Shown here one piece after another: positions 19,711-29,133 of a stretch of DNA of 64,000 nucleotides. The notes below the pieces were generated by a model. That model was not told the origin of the DNA, ran no database searches, and worked only from the letters and a program-made list of their open reading frames with translations. The stretch is from Melioribacter roseus. GTDB taxonomy: Bacteria > Bacteroidota > Ignavibacteria > Ignavibacteriales > Melioribacteraceae. The stretch lies in contig DYHH01000001.1 in NCBI GenBank assembly GCA_020724265.1, forward strand, positions 254,674-318,673, read 5' to 3'. Each line of letters begins with the position of its first letter. Position 1 is the stretch's first letter. The translations under genes and the position numbers were made by a program.

Positions 19711-20796
19711 ATGAATTTGCCGATCAAGAATATATCAATAATTGGTTTAGGATTAATCGGTGGGTCTATTGCAAAAGCATTAAAGAAATCAAACATTTCT
19801 TTTGAGATTAGTGCTTATGATAAAGATGAAATATTATCGAAAGCTCTTTCAGAAAAAACAATTGATAAAACATTAACAGTTATAGAAGATTCACTTACTT
19901 CAGATCTAATTTTTCTTTGCTTACCTGTCGAAGTCTCATTAAAATTCTTAAAAGAATTAGCTCCCAAATTAGTAGAAGGACAAATTATTTCCGATGTATC
20001 AGGTATAAAAGGAATTTTCGAAGATGTATGGTTGAAGATAAATACTAAAGGAATTTATATAGGTGGTCACCCGATGACGGGCAAGGAACTTGGCGGTTAT
20101 AATAATTCCGATCCTTTATTATTTGAAAACTCGGTTTACATTTTATCCGATCAGCAAAAAGACTCTCCCCTATTTGAAGAATTCATTAAAGTAATTGAAG
20201 CTACCGGCTCCCGAATAACTTTACTAAATCCTTATATTCATGATAAAGTTGTTGCATATGTAAGTCATCTTCCGCAATTGCTTTCTGTTTCACTAGTTAA
20301 TAATTCTGTTATAAATAGAAACGCAATTAGCTTTAGTAACTTTGCCGCCGGTGGTTTTCGTGATATGACAAGAATAGCTTCAAGTGACTTTTCTATTTGG
20401 GAAAAGATCATAGCTTTTAATAAAGATGAAATAATAGAAGCTATAGAATCTATGAAAGATGAATTGGATAGTATGGAAGCATTAATTAAGGATGATAATT
20501 ATTATTTACTAGCAGAAAAATTTGAGAAAGCCAGAATTAAGCGTGATGAAATTCCAAAAGATACCAAAGGATTTCTAACACAACTTTATGATTTATTCGT
20601 TTTTGTTACCGACCAACCCGGTGTTATAAGCAGAATATCAACCGCACTCTTTAATAACAATATCAACATAAAAGATATTGAGCTTTTGAAAATTAGAGAA
20701 GGGACAGGCGGTACTTTCCGCTTGTCATTTGAATCCGAAGAAGATGTTATAAAAGCCGGTGAGATTGTTAAGAAAGAAGGATTTGAGATTAAGTAA
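19711..20796 (+). CDS. tyrA: Prephenate dehydrogenase with C-terminal ACT domain
   Basis: 361 residues. An N-terminal Rossmann fold (IIGLGLIGGSIAKAL) binds NAD(P). The catalytic region holds GGHPMTGKE, and the helical dimerisation domain contains YVSHLPQLLS and GGFRDMTRIASS. Residues from about 290 on (YDLFVFVTDQPGVISRIS) are an ACT domain, the usual site for tyrosine feedback. It converts prephenate to 4-hydroxyphenylpyruvate on the way to tyrosine. It follows DAHP synthase by 4 bp. A hairpin lies just after the stop codon. Confidence 0.93.
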   Translation: MNLPIKNISIIGLGLIGGSIAKALKKSNISFEISAYDKDEILSKALSEKTIDKTLTVIEDSLTSDLIFLCLPVEVSLKFLKELAPKLVEGQIISDVSGIKGIFEDVWLKINTKGIYIGGHPMTGKELGGYNNSDPLLFENSVYILSDQQKDSPLFEEFIKVIEATGSRITLLNPYIHDKVVAYVSHLPQLLSVSLVNNSVINRNAISFSNFAAGGFRDMTRIASSDFSIWEKIIAFNKDEIIEAIESMKDELDSMEALIKDDNYYLLAEKFEKARIKRDEIPKDTKGFLTQLYDLFVFVTDQPGVISRISTALFNNNINIKDIELLKIREGTGGTFRLSFESEEDVIKAGEIVKKEGFEIK

Positions 20797-20802
20797 GCAA
20801 AA

Positions 20803-20831
20803 ATCCCCGCGATCTTGTAGACCGCAGGGAT
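20803..20831 (-). terminator. Terminator for the S9 peptidase gene
   Basis: Arms ATCCCCGCG and CGCAGGGAT pair with one mismatch around an 11-base loop. On the minus strand the hairpin is followed by ATTTTTGC, a T-tract, so it works best as an intrinsic terminator for the leftward peptidase gene. It lies in the 45 bp gap between convergent genes. Confidence 0.65.
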
Positions 20832-20841
20832 CGACAATAAT

Positions 20842-23409
20842 TTATTTATACAAACTTTCCCACCACTCGGGTTGTCCTTTCAAATACTTATCAAAGTACG
20901 CAAGAATAGTTTTACTCCATTTTGTTCTTTTATCGTAATCCAAGATCCAATGTTCTTGTTTATCAACTTCGATTAATTCGACATCTTTACCCAGAAGTTT
21001 GAGTGCTACATACATCTGCATACTTTCTCCCGGAGGAACATTCGGATCTGAATTTCCGTGAAGCATCAATAAAGGTGTGTTCACTTTATCGGCATTGTAT
21101 AAAGGACTTTTATCAACATATTCTTCGGGAGCATTCCATGGGAAACTTTTTGCACCCGCAACCGAATTGTATAGATAGCCCCAATAACCAACTCCCCAGT
21201 AACTTGCTAAATTACTTATACCGGCATGCGAAATTGCCGCTGAAAACATATCTGTTTTTGTTATAATATTCATCGTCATAAATCCGCCGTAGGATGCACC
21301 GATACAACCAACTCTATTTGGATCAACAAATTGATGATCATTTAAAAACTTTTCCGTTCCTTCAATTACTTCTTGCGCAGTTGTCGCACCCCAATCGTTA
21401 ACATGTTTTGCAGAGAACTCTGTTCCGAATCCCGTTGCACCGCTCGGTTGAAGTACATAAACAACATACCCGTTTGCAGCCCATACATTTTTCGGATATC
21501 TGCCCCCGAAATCTCTTCCTACCGGACTTGTTCCGCCGTAATAATATACAATTGCCGGATGCTTTTTCGATTTATCAAAATTCGGTGGGTAATAAATTCT
21601 CCCTTTAATCTTCTCCCCTTCCGAAGAAACAAAATCCCAATCTTCAACTTCACCGAGAATTATATTTTTATATTGATCAGCTTCCGGTTCTAAGAATAAT
21701 TCAACGTTACCGGTTAATAAATCCAACTTATACACTTTTTCAGGTATGTTTGAACTCGAAGCTTTGAAAATTGCAGTTGAAAAATCATCAGAAAAATCTA
21801 TTGTACTTAGTGATTCCGATTGAAGATCAATAAGTTCATAATTATTAGTAGTAAGATCATATCTATATAATCTACTGTATGATTGATCTGTTGTTGAAAA
21901 ATAAATCACATTATGTTTGCCGTCCCATTCAGCATTTGAAATCTGCGGTTTAAAATCTTTTGAAATAGCTTTAACTTCTTTTGAGGCAATATTATAAATG
22001 TAAGCTTGGGTATCATAATCATTTGGAATAATATCTTCCGGCAAATTGTTACCAACTCTTCCGAAAATACTTGACCCACCCAGAATTAATAATTGTTTGC
22101 TGTCCGGCGACCATGATGCTGAACTTGAATAAAATAAAGATAAAATTGAATCGGCTTGCATTGTTTCTAAATGAAGAATATAATAATCAGTACGACTGTA
22201 TGGTCGTTTTTGTTCACCATAGAAAGATTTCGTAAACAGGATTTTTTCCGAATCGGGACTAATTTCAAGAAAACTTGTCGAATGTTCTCCAGCCGTAAGT
22301 CTTTCTTTCATTTTACTTTTAACAAAGACTCTATAGATAAATTGCTTATCTCTGAATCCAGGCCATCTGTCTTCGGGTAATTCATATTTTTTAAAATTAG
22401 AATCCTCTTCTTTTGCCTTTTCAGTTACAGTATAAACAATAAACTGACCATTTTTAGCCCAAGTAAATCCACCCATGTTTTTTACATTTTCTAAAAGTGA
22501 TTCGGTTGTACCGTTTTCTAAATCAACAACCCACAATGTTTTCTCTTCACCCGAAGTTGTTGTATAGGCAAATGATTTTGAGTCCGGTGCCCAATCAACT
22601 TCCGGGATACTTAATCCGCCTTTGAATGTCCATCTTAAGCTGCCGTCTTTGACATTTCGTAATTCTATCCAATTATCATAAGAATTTTTGCTTTGATTTC
22701 TTTCTCTCATTTTGAGTGCAACTAATTCTCCGTTTGGACTAAGTGAAATAGACGTAACATTTTTATTATCAAGTAAATCCGAAATTGTAGTTGTTCTTTT
22801 AGGATTAGTATTTACAGAAATATTATCAGCATGTTTTTTATCGAGAGTTATTGATGTGGTTAAAAGCCACTCACTATTTTTTGATGGATCAAATAGTAAT
22901 TTTATTAATACGAAATGTTTCCCGTATTCAATCTCAAGCTTTGAAGTTAGTTTACCAGGTTCACATTTATTTTTTTGAGTTTCTTCCAAAGTAGTTTTTT
23001 CGGTTTTCTTTTTGCTGTTTAAAAAAAGTGATGCTAATTGACATGTTTTACTTTCTATTTCTGCATCTATGTATCGGTTAGTCTCAATATAAAATCCTGC
23101 ATAATAAATAACCGGATTCTTTTCTTTTTCAAAGTTCAATTCTTTCTTTGAAACTTTCTTCCAATCTAAAGTTGAATTTGCGTAAACAAATAATAAATCA
23201 CCTTCGCCGGGCCACCAATTTTTAATATCAAGTTCACTGTACGTAATTATGGAATTCAAATCTTCAGATTTGCTTTCAACCGGAGATGTAACTTTTATAG
23301 GTCCTAATACTAAGTATTCATCAACATAAATTGTTGATTTTGAATCTCCGGCATAAATTATTTGACAAAAAATAATTGTTAAAAGAATAAACACAGATTT
23401 ACGTAACAT
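20842..23409 (-). CDS. Exported S9-family prolyl oligopeptidase
   Basis: 855 residues with an N-terminal signal peptide (MLRKSVFILLTIIFCQIIYAG). A region of about 200 residues precedes a beta-propeller with repeated SPDS/WAPDSK-type turns (SLSPNGELVAL, WAPDSKSFAY, SPDSEKILF, WSPDSKQLL). The C-terminal alpha/beta hydrolase has GASYGGFMT (Ser706 nucleophile), an Asp in HGNSDPNVP and the His in KQEHWILD. This layout is that of dipeptidyl-peptidase IV/acylaminoacyl-peptidase relatives acting on peptides in the periplasm. It is a single gene, read away from nuoA. Confidence 0.92.
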   Translation of the reverse strand: MLRKSVFILLTIIFCQIIYAGDSKSTIYVDEYLVLGPIKVTSPVESKSEDLNSIITYSELDIKNWWPGEGDLLFVYANSTLDWKKVSKKELNFEKEKNPVIYYAGFYIETNRYIDAEIESKTCQLASLFLNSKKKTEKTTLEETQKNKCEPGKLTSKLEIEYGKHFVLIKLLFDPSKNSEWLLTTSITLDKKHADNISVNTNPKRTTTISDLLDNKNVTSISLSPNGELVALKMRERNQSKNSYDNWIELRNVKDGSLRWTFKGGLSIPEVDWAPDSKSFAYTTTSGEEKTLWVVDLENGTTESLLENVKNMGGFTWAKNGQFIVYTVTEKAKEEDSNFKKYELPEDRWPGFRDKQFIYRVFVKSKMKERLTAGEHSTSFLEISPDSEKILFTKSFYGEQKRPYSRTDYYILHLETMQADSILSLFYSSSASWSPDSKQLLILGGSSIFGRVGNNLPEDIIPNDYDTQAYIYNIASKEVKAISKDFKPQISNAEWDGKHNVIYFSTTDQSYSRLYRYDLTTNNYELIDLQSESLSTIDFSDDFSTAIFKASSSNIPEKVYKLDLLTGNVELFLEPEADQYKNIILGEVEDWDFVSSEGEKIKGRIYYPPNFDKSKKHPAIVYYYGGTSPVGRDFGGRYPKNVWAANGYVVYVLQPSGATGFGTEFSAKHVNDWGATTAQEVIEGTEKFLNDHQFVDPNRVGCIGASYGGFMTMNIITKTDMFSAAISHAGISNLASYWGVGYWGYLYNSVAGAKSFPWNAPEEYVDKSPLYNADKVNTPLLMLHGNSDPNVPPGESMQMYVALKLLGKDVELIEVDKQEHWILDYDKRTKWSKTILAYFDKYLKGQPEWWESLYK

Positions 23410-23566
23410 TGCAGCTCCATTTTTTTAGATTACATTTCGAAAGTAAATATTTTTTGTCACATTAAGAAATTGTATTAACGGATATTCTAACCGATTTTCT
23501 ATTGATAAAGATATATTGACATTCGAACAAGGTTGTACTATTTTCAAAAGCAAAAATATCCAAAAT

Positions 23567-24013
23567 ATGCTCACAGAATTCGGTAAAATATTCATATTTC
23601 TCTTACTTGCAATAGGATTTGTCGGAATAGCCCTATTCGCTGCTAAACTTATCAGACCCCATAGACCAACTAAGGAAAAACTTCTTATTTATGAATGCGG
23701 TGAAAACGTCGAAGGTTCTCCTTGGGTAAAATTTAATATTAGGTTTTACGTAGTTGCCTTAATATTTCTGATCTTTGATGTGGAAGTTGTTCTGCTTTTT
23801 CCCTGGGCTTTAACTTATCAAGAATTCGGATTTTATGGTTTTTTGGTTGGAGTAATATTTCTTTTAATTTTAGGTCTTGGCATGGCATACGAATGGCGAA
23901 AAGGTGATTTAAATTGGGACAGAACAAAACCGAATATTCCTGAGCTCTCCAAAATCTTAACCAATAAAAATGTTTCAAACGTAAAAATAGACGAACAAAT
24001 TAAAGAAAGTTAA
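23567..24013 (+). CDS. nuoA: NADH-quinone oxidoreductase subunit A
   Basis: 148 residues from the ATG at 23567. An upstream in-frame TTG at 23516 would add 17 polar residues (starting TFEQGCTIF), unusual for NuoA, so I prefer the ATG. Three membrane helices flank the conserved loop [20 protein letters not shown], and the second helix carries [12 protein letters not shown] with its conserved Asp and Glu. NuoA sits in the membrane arm next to the quinone site. It is the first gene of an 11-subunit operon that runs to 34391. Confidence 0.95.
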   Translation: MLTEFGKIFIFLLLAIGFVGIALFAAKLIRPHRPTKEKLLIYECGENVEGSPWVKFNIRFYVVALIFLIFDVEVVLLFPWALTYQEFGFYGFLVGVIFLLILGLGMAYEWRKGDLNWDRTKPNIPELSKILTNKNVSNVKIDEQIKES

Positions 24014-24020
24014 TTTCTAT

Positions 24021-24512
24021 ATGGGTTTACTTGACCAACAATTTTCGGATAGTAACATTGTAATAACTAAAGCAGAAGATTTAATGAACTGGGCAAGATT
24101 GTCATCGCTCTGGCAGCTTGGTTTTGGTCTTGCCTGCTGTGCAATAGAAATGATGGCAACTTCAGCTTCTCATTATGATTTTGATAGATTTGGTGTAATA
24201 CCGAGACCTTCACCAAGACAAAGCGATATAATTATTATTTCCGGAACTGTAACTTTGAAAATGGCATTGAGAATAAAAAGACTTTATGAACAAATGCCTG
24301 ATCCAAAATATATAATTTCAATGGGAAGCTGCTCAAATTGCGGCGGTCCTTATTGGGAGCATGGATATCATGTCTTGAAAGGAGTCGATAGAGTTATTCC
24401 GGTTGATGTATTTGTGCCGGGGTGTCCTCCGCGTCCTGAAGCTTTGTTGGAAGGATTACTTAAGCTACAAGAAAAAATTAGAATGGAAACTTTGAGAAAA
24501 AAATCAGTATGA
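24021..24512 (+). CDS. nuoB: NADH-quinone oxidoreductase subunit B
   Basis: 163 residues. Cluster N2 ligands are visible as LACCAIEM (Cys39, Cys40), GSCSNCGG and PGCPPRPEA. NuoB carries the last iron-sulfur cluster before quinone and belongs to the connecting module. The gene lies 7 bp after nuoA and shares 4 bp (ATGA) with nuoC. The length matches typical NuoB. Confidence 0.97.
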   Translation: MGLLDQQFSDSNIVITKAEDLMNWARLSSLWQLGFGLACCAIEMMATSASHYDFDRFGVIPRPSPRQSDIIIISGTVTLKMALRIKRLYEQMPDPKYIISMGSCSNCGGPYWEHGYHVLKGVDRVIPVDVFVPGCPPRPEALLEGLLKLQEKIRMETLRKKSV

Positions 24513-25039
24513 AAAAAGCCGAAGCTATTTTTGAAATACTAAAAAATAAATTTCCAGATGCCGATATTCAGATCGATTCGGAAACACCAACAGAACCTAT
24601 AATTTCAATTCCTCCCAAAAGAGTTTATGACATTTCTCTTTTCTTAAGAGACGAAGAAGGATTGTTATTTGACAGTTTAATGTGTTTATCAGGTGTTGAT
24701 GATGCTAACGGTGAAAAAATTAAACAAGAAGATGATTCCGAAATTATTAAAGGCGGAACTCTTAGTGTTTATTATCATTTATATTCAGTTTCCTTAAAAC
24801 ACAAGGTAACAATTAAAACTTCTGCAGATAGAGAGAATCCCGAAGTCGATTCTGTTGAACCTGTCTGGAAAACAGCAGATTGGCATGAAAGAGAAGCATA
24901 TGATATGTTTGGAATTATCTTTCTTAATCACCCTAACCTGCAAAGAATTCTAATGCCCTATGATTGGGATGCAGGCTATCCATTAAGAAAAGATTATAAA
25001 AATCCTGAATTTTACAAAGGCATGAAGGTTCCTTATTAG
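24509..25039 (+). CDS. nuoC: NADH-quinone oxidoreductase subunit C
   Basis: 176 residues. The family signature is [13 protein letters not shown], followed by [23 protein letters not shown]. NuoC is a peripheral-arm subunit that packs against NuoD. It is not fused to NuoD as in E. coli. It overlaps nuoB by 4 bp. The next nuo gene starts 468 bp later because a foreign-looking cassette lies between them. Confidence 0.95.
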   Translation: MKKAEAIFEILKNKFPDADIQIDSETPTEPIISIPPKRVYDISLFLRDEEGLLFDSLMCLSGVDDANGEKIKQEDDSEIIKGGTLSVYYHLYSVSLKHKVTIKTSADRENPEVDSVEPVWKTADWHEREAYDMFGIIFLNHPNLQRILMPYDWDAGYPLRKDYKNPEFYKGMKVPY

Positions 25040-25043
25040 ATAT

Positions 25044-25069
25044 AAGTATCAAGATATGAGTATCAAGAT
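25044..25069. repeat. Left inverted repeat of the nuo cassette
   Basis: A 26-bp arm starting five bases after the nuoC stop. It reads as heptamer units AAGTATC, AAGATAT, GAGTATC, AAGAT. It pairs with 25471-25496 with two mismatches. Confidence 0.85.
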
Positions 25070-25097
25070 TATTTCAAAAAAAATAAGGATTTAGTTT

Positions 25098-25460
25098 ATG
25101 CATAATTTCAAAGAGTTAAAAATTTGGCAGGATTCAAAGAATCTTGTTATAGATATTTATAAAAAAACCGAAAATTTTCCTAAAGAAGAAATTTTTGGTC
25201 TAACAAATCAAATTAGGAGATCGGCAGTTTCAATTCCTTCTAATATTGCTGAAGGATGCGGGAGAAATTCAGATAAGGATTTAATTAGGTTTATAGATAT
25301 TGCAAATGGTTCATCTTTTGAATTGGAAACACAATTAATTATTGCACATGAACTTGGTTATGTGGATGAAGAAGACTTTAGATATTTTGACGACAAATTG
25401 AGTGAGATACAAAAAATGAATTACGGTTTCAGAAACAATTTAATTAATAAGACAAATTAA
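25098..25460 (+). CDS. Four-helix-bundle (S23/23S rRNA intervening-sequence) protein
   Basis: 120 residues. It shows the family pattern: FKELKIWQDSKNLVIDIY at the start, LTNQIRRSAVSIPSNIAEGCGR in helix 2, FIDIANGSSFELETQL in helix 3 and ELGYVDEEDF before helix 4. Homologues were first seen within 23S rRNA intervening sequences and also occur as stand-alone genes. They are related to the bAvd accessory protein of diversity-generating retroelements, which binds nucleic acid. A ribosome site (AAGGAT) precedes the ATG. The gene is flanked by inverted repeats inside the nuo operon and has no expected role in complex I. Confidence 0.9.
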   Translation: MHNFKELKIWQDSKNLVIDIYKKTENFPKEEIFGLTNQIRRSAVSIPSNIAEGCGRNSDKDLIRFIDIANGSSFELETQLIIAHELGYVDEEDFRYFDDKLSEIQKMNYGFRNNLINKTN

Positions 25461-25470
25461 CTTACTTAGT

Positions 25471-25496
25471 ATCTTGATACTTACATCTTGATACTT
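25471..25496. repeat. Right inverted repeat of the nuo cassette
   Basis: This 26-bp arm is the reverse complement of 25044-25069 apart from two positions. It ends 11 bases before the nuoD ATG, so the repeat, not a clear Shine-Dalgarno sequence, occupies the nuoD leader. A third partial unit (GATACT) continues toward nuoD. Confidence 0.85.
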
Positions 25497-25507
25497 GATA
25501 CTGACAA

Positions 25508-26623
25508 ATGGCGATAAAAACTGAAGAAATGGTATTGAATATGGGACCTCAGCACCCTTCTACTCATGGGGTTCTGCGGCTCGAATTGATTCTTGAAGGT
25601 GAATTGATTGTTGATGTAAAACCTCATGTCGGTTATCTTCATCGCTGTTTTGAAAAGCACTGCGAAGCAATGACTTATCCCCAGGTTGTCCCTTACACTG
25701 ATAGGATGGACTATCTTTCTTCAATGTACAATAATTTCGGATATGCAGTTGCTGTGGAAAGATTACTCGGAATTGAGGTACCGGAAAGAGTTGAATACAT
25801 TAGGGTAATTATGGGTGAGTTACAACGTATCGCATCCCACCTTGTTGCCATCGGGACTTATGGACTTGATATAGGAGCGTTTACCCCCTTCTTATATTGC
25901 TTTAGAGATAGAGAAAGAATTCTTAGTTTATTCGAAATGACATGCGGTGCACGATTACTCTACAACTATATTTGGGTCGGAGGTTTATCGCATGACCTGC
26001 ATCCCGATTTTGTAAGACTAACCCGTGATTTTCTAAATGACTTTAAGCCCACAATTAAAGAATTAAACAATCTTCTCAGCTACAATAAAATTTTCATTGA
26101 AAGAACTGCTAATGTTGGAGTGCTTCCGCTAGATACCGCAATAAATTATGGAATGACCGGTCCAAATCTACGTGCGAGCGGTTTAGCTTTTGATTTAAGA
26201 AGAGAAGATCCGTATTCCATTTATGACCGTTTTGATTTTAATATTCCCGTTGGTGAAGGAACTCACGGTACTGTCGGTGATTGCTGGGATAGATATTATG
26301 TTCGTGTTCTTGAAATGTACGAAAGTATAAGAATTATTGAACAAGCTTTGGATAAGTTACCGGAAGGTGATGTCACTTCTGCAATTCCGAAAAGAATAAA
26401 ACCGCCGAAAGGAACTATTTATACAAGAGTGGAAAATCCCCGGGGTGAACTTGGTTATTTTATAATTAGTGACGGATCATTAAATCCTTTTAGAGTAAAA
26501 GTAAGGGGTCCTTCTTTCATTAGTCTGGAATTAATGGGTGAACTTTGTAAAGGACATCTTGTTTCCGATGTGGTTGCAGTATTAGGAAGTATTGATATAG
26601 TTCTAGGCGAGGTTGATAGATAA
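25508..26623 (+). CDS. nuoD: NADH-quinone oxidoreductase subunit D
   Basis: 371 residues. Signatures are MGPQHPSTHGVLRL near the N-terminus, PHVGYLHRCFEK, and the C-terminal VLGSIDIVLGEVDR. NuoD forms the quinone pocket with NuoB and NuoH; the conserved His in PSTHG is part of it. The protein is close to the normal length for an unfused NuoD. Its leader is unusual because it is the outer end of the inserted cassette. It abuts nuoH with no gap. Confidence 0.96.
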   Translation: MAIKTEEMVLNMGPQHPSTHGVLRLELILEGELIVDVKPHVGYLHRCFEKHCEAMTYPQVVPYTDRMDYLSSMYNNFGYAVAVERLLGIEVPERVEYIRVIMGELQRIASHLVAIGTYGLDIGAFTPFLYCFRDRERILSLFEMTCGARLLYNYIWVGGLSHDLHPDFVRLTRDFLNDFKPTIKELNNLLSYNKIFIERTANVGVLPLDTAINYGMTGPNLRASGLAFDLRREDPYSIYDRFDFNIPVGEGTHGTVGDCWDRYYVRVLEMYESIRIIEQALDKLPEGDVTSAIPKRIKPPKGTIYTRVENPRGELGYFIISDGSLNPFRVKVRGPSFISLELMGELCKGHLVSDVVAVLGSIDIVLGEVDR

Positions 26624-27694
26624 ATGTACGAACTGTTAAAAGACATATTCGGTAATGATATTATTGCTTACATAATTGGTGCTGCATTACCATTATTTGT
26701 ATTTATCCTTCCTTTCGCCTTATTCGCGGTATACTTGGAAAGAAAAATTTCTGCATTTATGCAGGACAGGTTAGGTCCTATGCGCACCGGTCCATACGGA
26801 TTATTACAAACTATTGCTGATATATTAAAACTCATTCAAAAAGAAGATATAACTGCTTCAGAAACTGATAAAAAGTTTTTTAATCTTGCACCTTATTTAG
26901 TTTTTGCTGGAAGTTATGCTGCGTTTGCCGCTATTCCTTTCAGCGGTATGTATATTGGCTCTAATGTTGATGTCGGCATATTCTTTATAGTTGCTATATC
27001 TTCTTTGGTTGTTGCCGGATTATTAATGGCGGGATGGGCATCCAACAATAAATATTCATTACTTGGTGCAATGCGTTCTGCTGCCCAAATTATCAGTTAT
27101 GAAATCCCTACTGTTCTCATCATTTTAACTATTGTTATGGTAACAGGTACATTAAGCCTGGAAAAGATCAGTCAAATGCAAACAGCATATTTTTGGAATT
27201 GGATGATTTTCGGAGGTGCCGGTTGGGGTTTAACCAAATTTTTATTATTCCCTTTCATGGTAGTTGCATTTATAATTTTCTATATAAGTTCCTTAGCAGA
27301 AGTCAATAGAACTCCCTTCGATATACCTGAAGCAGAATCGGAATTGGTTGCCGGGTATCATACTGAGTATTCAGGAATGAAATTCGCTATGTTTTTTCTT
27401 TCGGAATATGCTAACATGTTCGCAGTCTCGGCAATTGCAGTAACATTATTTTTAGGCGGGTATCAATCACCTTTCGGATATTTAGGCAACACTTTAGGTA
27501 TAAGCTGGTTAATTCCAATAGAACAACTTTTCTGGTTTACTTCAAAAGGAATTTTCTTTGTAACAATTCAAATGTGGTTAAGATGGACCTTACCTAGATT
27601 AAGAGTAGATCAACTTATGGCTGTCTGCTGGAAATATTTGATACCTTACGCATTTGTAAATTTAATAATAGTAGGAATTATAACTTTACTTTAA
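26624..27694 (+). CDS. nuoH: NADH-quinone oxidoreductase subunit H
   Basis: 356 residues with about eight membrane helices. Signatures are ERKISAFMQDRLGPMRTGP, the quinone-site loop EVNRTPFDIPEAESELVAGY and YSGMKFAMFFLSEY. NuoH links the quinone cavity to the proton-pumping arm. It starts directly after the nuoD stop codon and nuoI follows after one base. Confidence 0.97.
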   Translation: MYELLKDIFGNDIIAYIIGAALPLFVFILPFALFAVYLERKISAFMQDRLGPMRTGPYGLLQTIADILKLIQKEDITASETDKKFFNLAPYLVFAGSYAAFAAIPFSGMYIGSNVDVGIFFIVAISSLVVAGLLMAGWASNNKYSLLGAMRSAAQIISYEIPTVLIILTIVMVTGTLSLEKISQMQTAYFWNWMIFGGAGWGLTKFLLFPFMVVAFIIFYISSLAEVNRTPFDIPEAESELVAGYHTEYSGMKFAMFFLSEYANMFAVSAIAVTLFLGGYQSPFGYLGNTLGISWLIPIEQLFWFTSKGIFFVTIQMWLRWTLPRLRVDQLMAVCWKYLIPYAFVNLIIVGIITLL

Positions 27695-27695
27695 T

Positions 27696-28301
27696 ATGAA
27701 GCAATACTTTAAAAATACTTGGGAAGGTCTTTATACAGTTTTTGTAGGAATGATAATTACTTTTAAACATCTATTCGTTCCTTCAGTTACTATTCAATAT
27801 CCTTCTGTGAAAGTTCCTCTTCCCGAAAGAGTTAGAAATAGATTATATGTGAATATGGATGACTGTATCGGCTGCGATCAATGTGCTCGTGCTTGTCCGG
27901 TTAATTGCATTACAATCGAAACAGTTAAATCCCTTCCCGAAGAAGATTTGGGAAAGACATCTAACGGTAAGAAGAAAGCATTATGGGTAACAAAATTTGA
28001 TATTGATATTGCAAAATGCTGTTATTGTCAATTATGTGTTTTCCCTTGCCCTACCGAATGTATATACATGACCGATGTTTATGAATTTGCAGAATTTGAA
28101 CGTAACAATTTAATATTCAATTTTGCAACACTTACAGCCGATGAAGCCGAAGAGAAAATAATCAATTATGAAAAAATGATGGCTGAGAAAGAAGCACAGA
28201 AAGCAGCTGCCGCAAAAGCTAAAGCTGAAGCTGCTGCCAAAACAAAAAAAGAAGATAATTCTACCGAAAAGAATAACGGTAAAGAAAAGGATTCGGAATA
28301 A
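27696..28301 (+). CDS. nuoI: NADH-quinone oxidoreductase subunit I
   Basis: 201 residues. Two 4Fe-4S binding motifs are visible: CIGCDQCARACP and CCYCQLCVFPCP, which carry clusters N6a and N6b and pass electrons toward NuoB. Residues from about 150 on are a low-complexity Ala/Lys/Glu tail (for example AAAAKAKAEAAAKTKKE) not required by the core fold. In a complex lacking NuoEFG, this subunit and its neighbours are likely places for ferredoxin to dock. That role is inference. Confidence 0.95.
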   Translation: MKQYFKNTWEGLYTVFVGMIITFKHLFVPSVTIQYPSVKVPLPERVRNRLYVNMDDCIGCDQCARACPVNCITIETVKSLPEEDLGKTSNGKKKALWVTKFDIDIAKCCYCQLCVFPCPTECIYMTDVYEFAEFERNNLIFNFATLTADEAEEKIINYEKMMAEKEAQKAAAAKAKAEAAAKTKKEDNSTEKNNGKEKDSE

Positions 28302-28306
28302 ACTAA

Positions 28307-28804
28307 ATGTCAATTTACGATGTAATATTTTATTTATTTGCAATCTTGACAATAGGCTCGGGATATTTAGTAGTAACAAGTAAAAATATTGTCCACTCGG
28401 CATTCTATTTACTTTTTACACTATTCGGAGTTGCAGGCTTATATGTTCTTTTAGCAGCTGATTTTATTGCCATCGTACAATTGATGGTTTATGTAGGAGG
28501 TATATTAATCCTACTTTTATTTGGTGTGATGTTGACAAATAAAGTTACGGATGTAAAAATTAGAACCGGCACTATCCATATCATCCCGGCGGTAATCGGT
28601 ACCGGGTTATTGATGGGTGTTATTGTTTCAATGATGTTGAGAACAAATTGGAAATCAGAACCTGGCGAATTGCCTTTTACTACAACTTACGGTTTAGGTA
28701 GAATTTTATTAACAGATTATGTTTTAGTTTTTGAACTTCTTGCAATGCTATTATTAATTGCACTTATCGGTGCAGCATCAATCGCAAGAAGAGATAACGA
28801 ATAA
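28307..28804 (+). CDS. nuoJ: NADH-quinone oxidoreductase subunit J
   Basis: 165 residues, five hydrophobic segments. The third helix region LLAADFIAIVQLMVYVGGI is the family hallmark and contains the pi-bulge region near conserved Tyr and Gly. NuoJ belongs to the membrane arm near the quinone cavity. It follows nuoI by 5 bp, and nuoK starts 14 bp after its stop. Confidence 0.95.
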   Translation: MSIYDVIFYLFAILTIGSGYLVVTSKNIVHSAFYLLFTLFGVAGLYVLLAADFIAIVQLMVYVGGILILLLFGVMLTNKVTDVKIRTGTIHIIPAVIGTGLLMGVIVSMMLRTNWKSEPGELPFTTTYGLGRILLTDYVLVFELLAMLLLIALIGAASIARRDNE

Positions 28805-28818
28805 TCGGGAGTTATTAA

Positions 28819-29130
28819 TTGATAGAAGTTGGATTAAATCATTATCTTGTTGTTAGTTCGATTTTATTCTCATTAGGGGTGTATGGTGTCGTTACGCGTA
28901 AGAATGCCGTAATGGTATTAATGGGACTTGAACTAATTCTCAATGCTGCTAATATCAATTTTATAGCATTTGCTAAGTACGGTAATTTTGGTTTGGGCGG
29001 ACAAGCAATGGCATTGTTCGTAATAATCCTTGCCGCTGCCGAAGCTGCAATTGCATTAGCTATTGTATTAAATCTTTACAAGACATTTTCAAACGTCAAT
29101 GTTGACGAAATCGATAAATTAAAAGAATAG
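28819..29130 (+). CDS. nuoK: NADH-quinone oxidoreductase subunit K
   Basis: 103 residues, three membrane helices. Conserved glutamates lie in MGLELILNAANINF and AAAEAAIALAIVL, typical of NuoK/MrpC. The start is TTG (28819-28821) preceded by CGGGAG, and no ATG is available at a sensible place. The length is normal. nuoL begins 3 bp after the stop. Confidence 0.95.
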   Translation: MIEVGLNHYLVVSSILFSLGVYGVVTRKNAVMVLMGLELILNAANINFIAFAKYGNFGLGGQAMALFVIILAAAEAAIALAIVLNLYKTFSNVNVDEIDKLKE

Positions 29131-29133
29131 AAT

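Larger units (their letters stand above)
25044..25496. mobile_element. Inverted-repeat cassette carrying a four-helix-bundle gene
   Basis: The unit is bounded by 26-bp inverted repeats at 25044-25069 and 25471-25496 that match at 24 of 26 positions. Each arm is built of degenerate 7-bp units such as AAGTATC and AAGATAT, continuing slightly outside the paired part. The only gene inside encodes an S23/four-helix-bundle protein. The unit interrupts the otherwise tight nuo operon between nuoC and nuoD without damaging either gene. No transposase is encoded, so movement would have to be driven in trans. Calling it mobile is inference from the structure. Confidence 0.7.

Noticed and set aside
23516-23566. 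Upstream TTG start for nuoA adding 17 residues
   Set aside because: The extension is polar and not found in typical NuoA; the ATG at 23567 begins at the usual place before the first membrane helix.
25044-25496. CRISPR-like repeat near nuoD
   Set aside because: The repeats are inverted arms of short degenerate heptamers around one gene, with no regular spacers and no cas genes.
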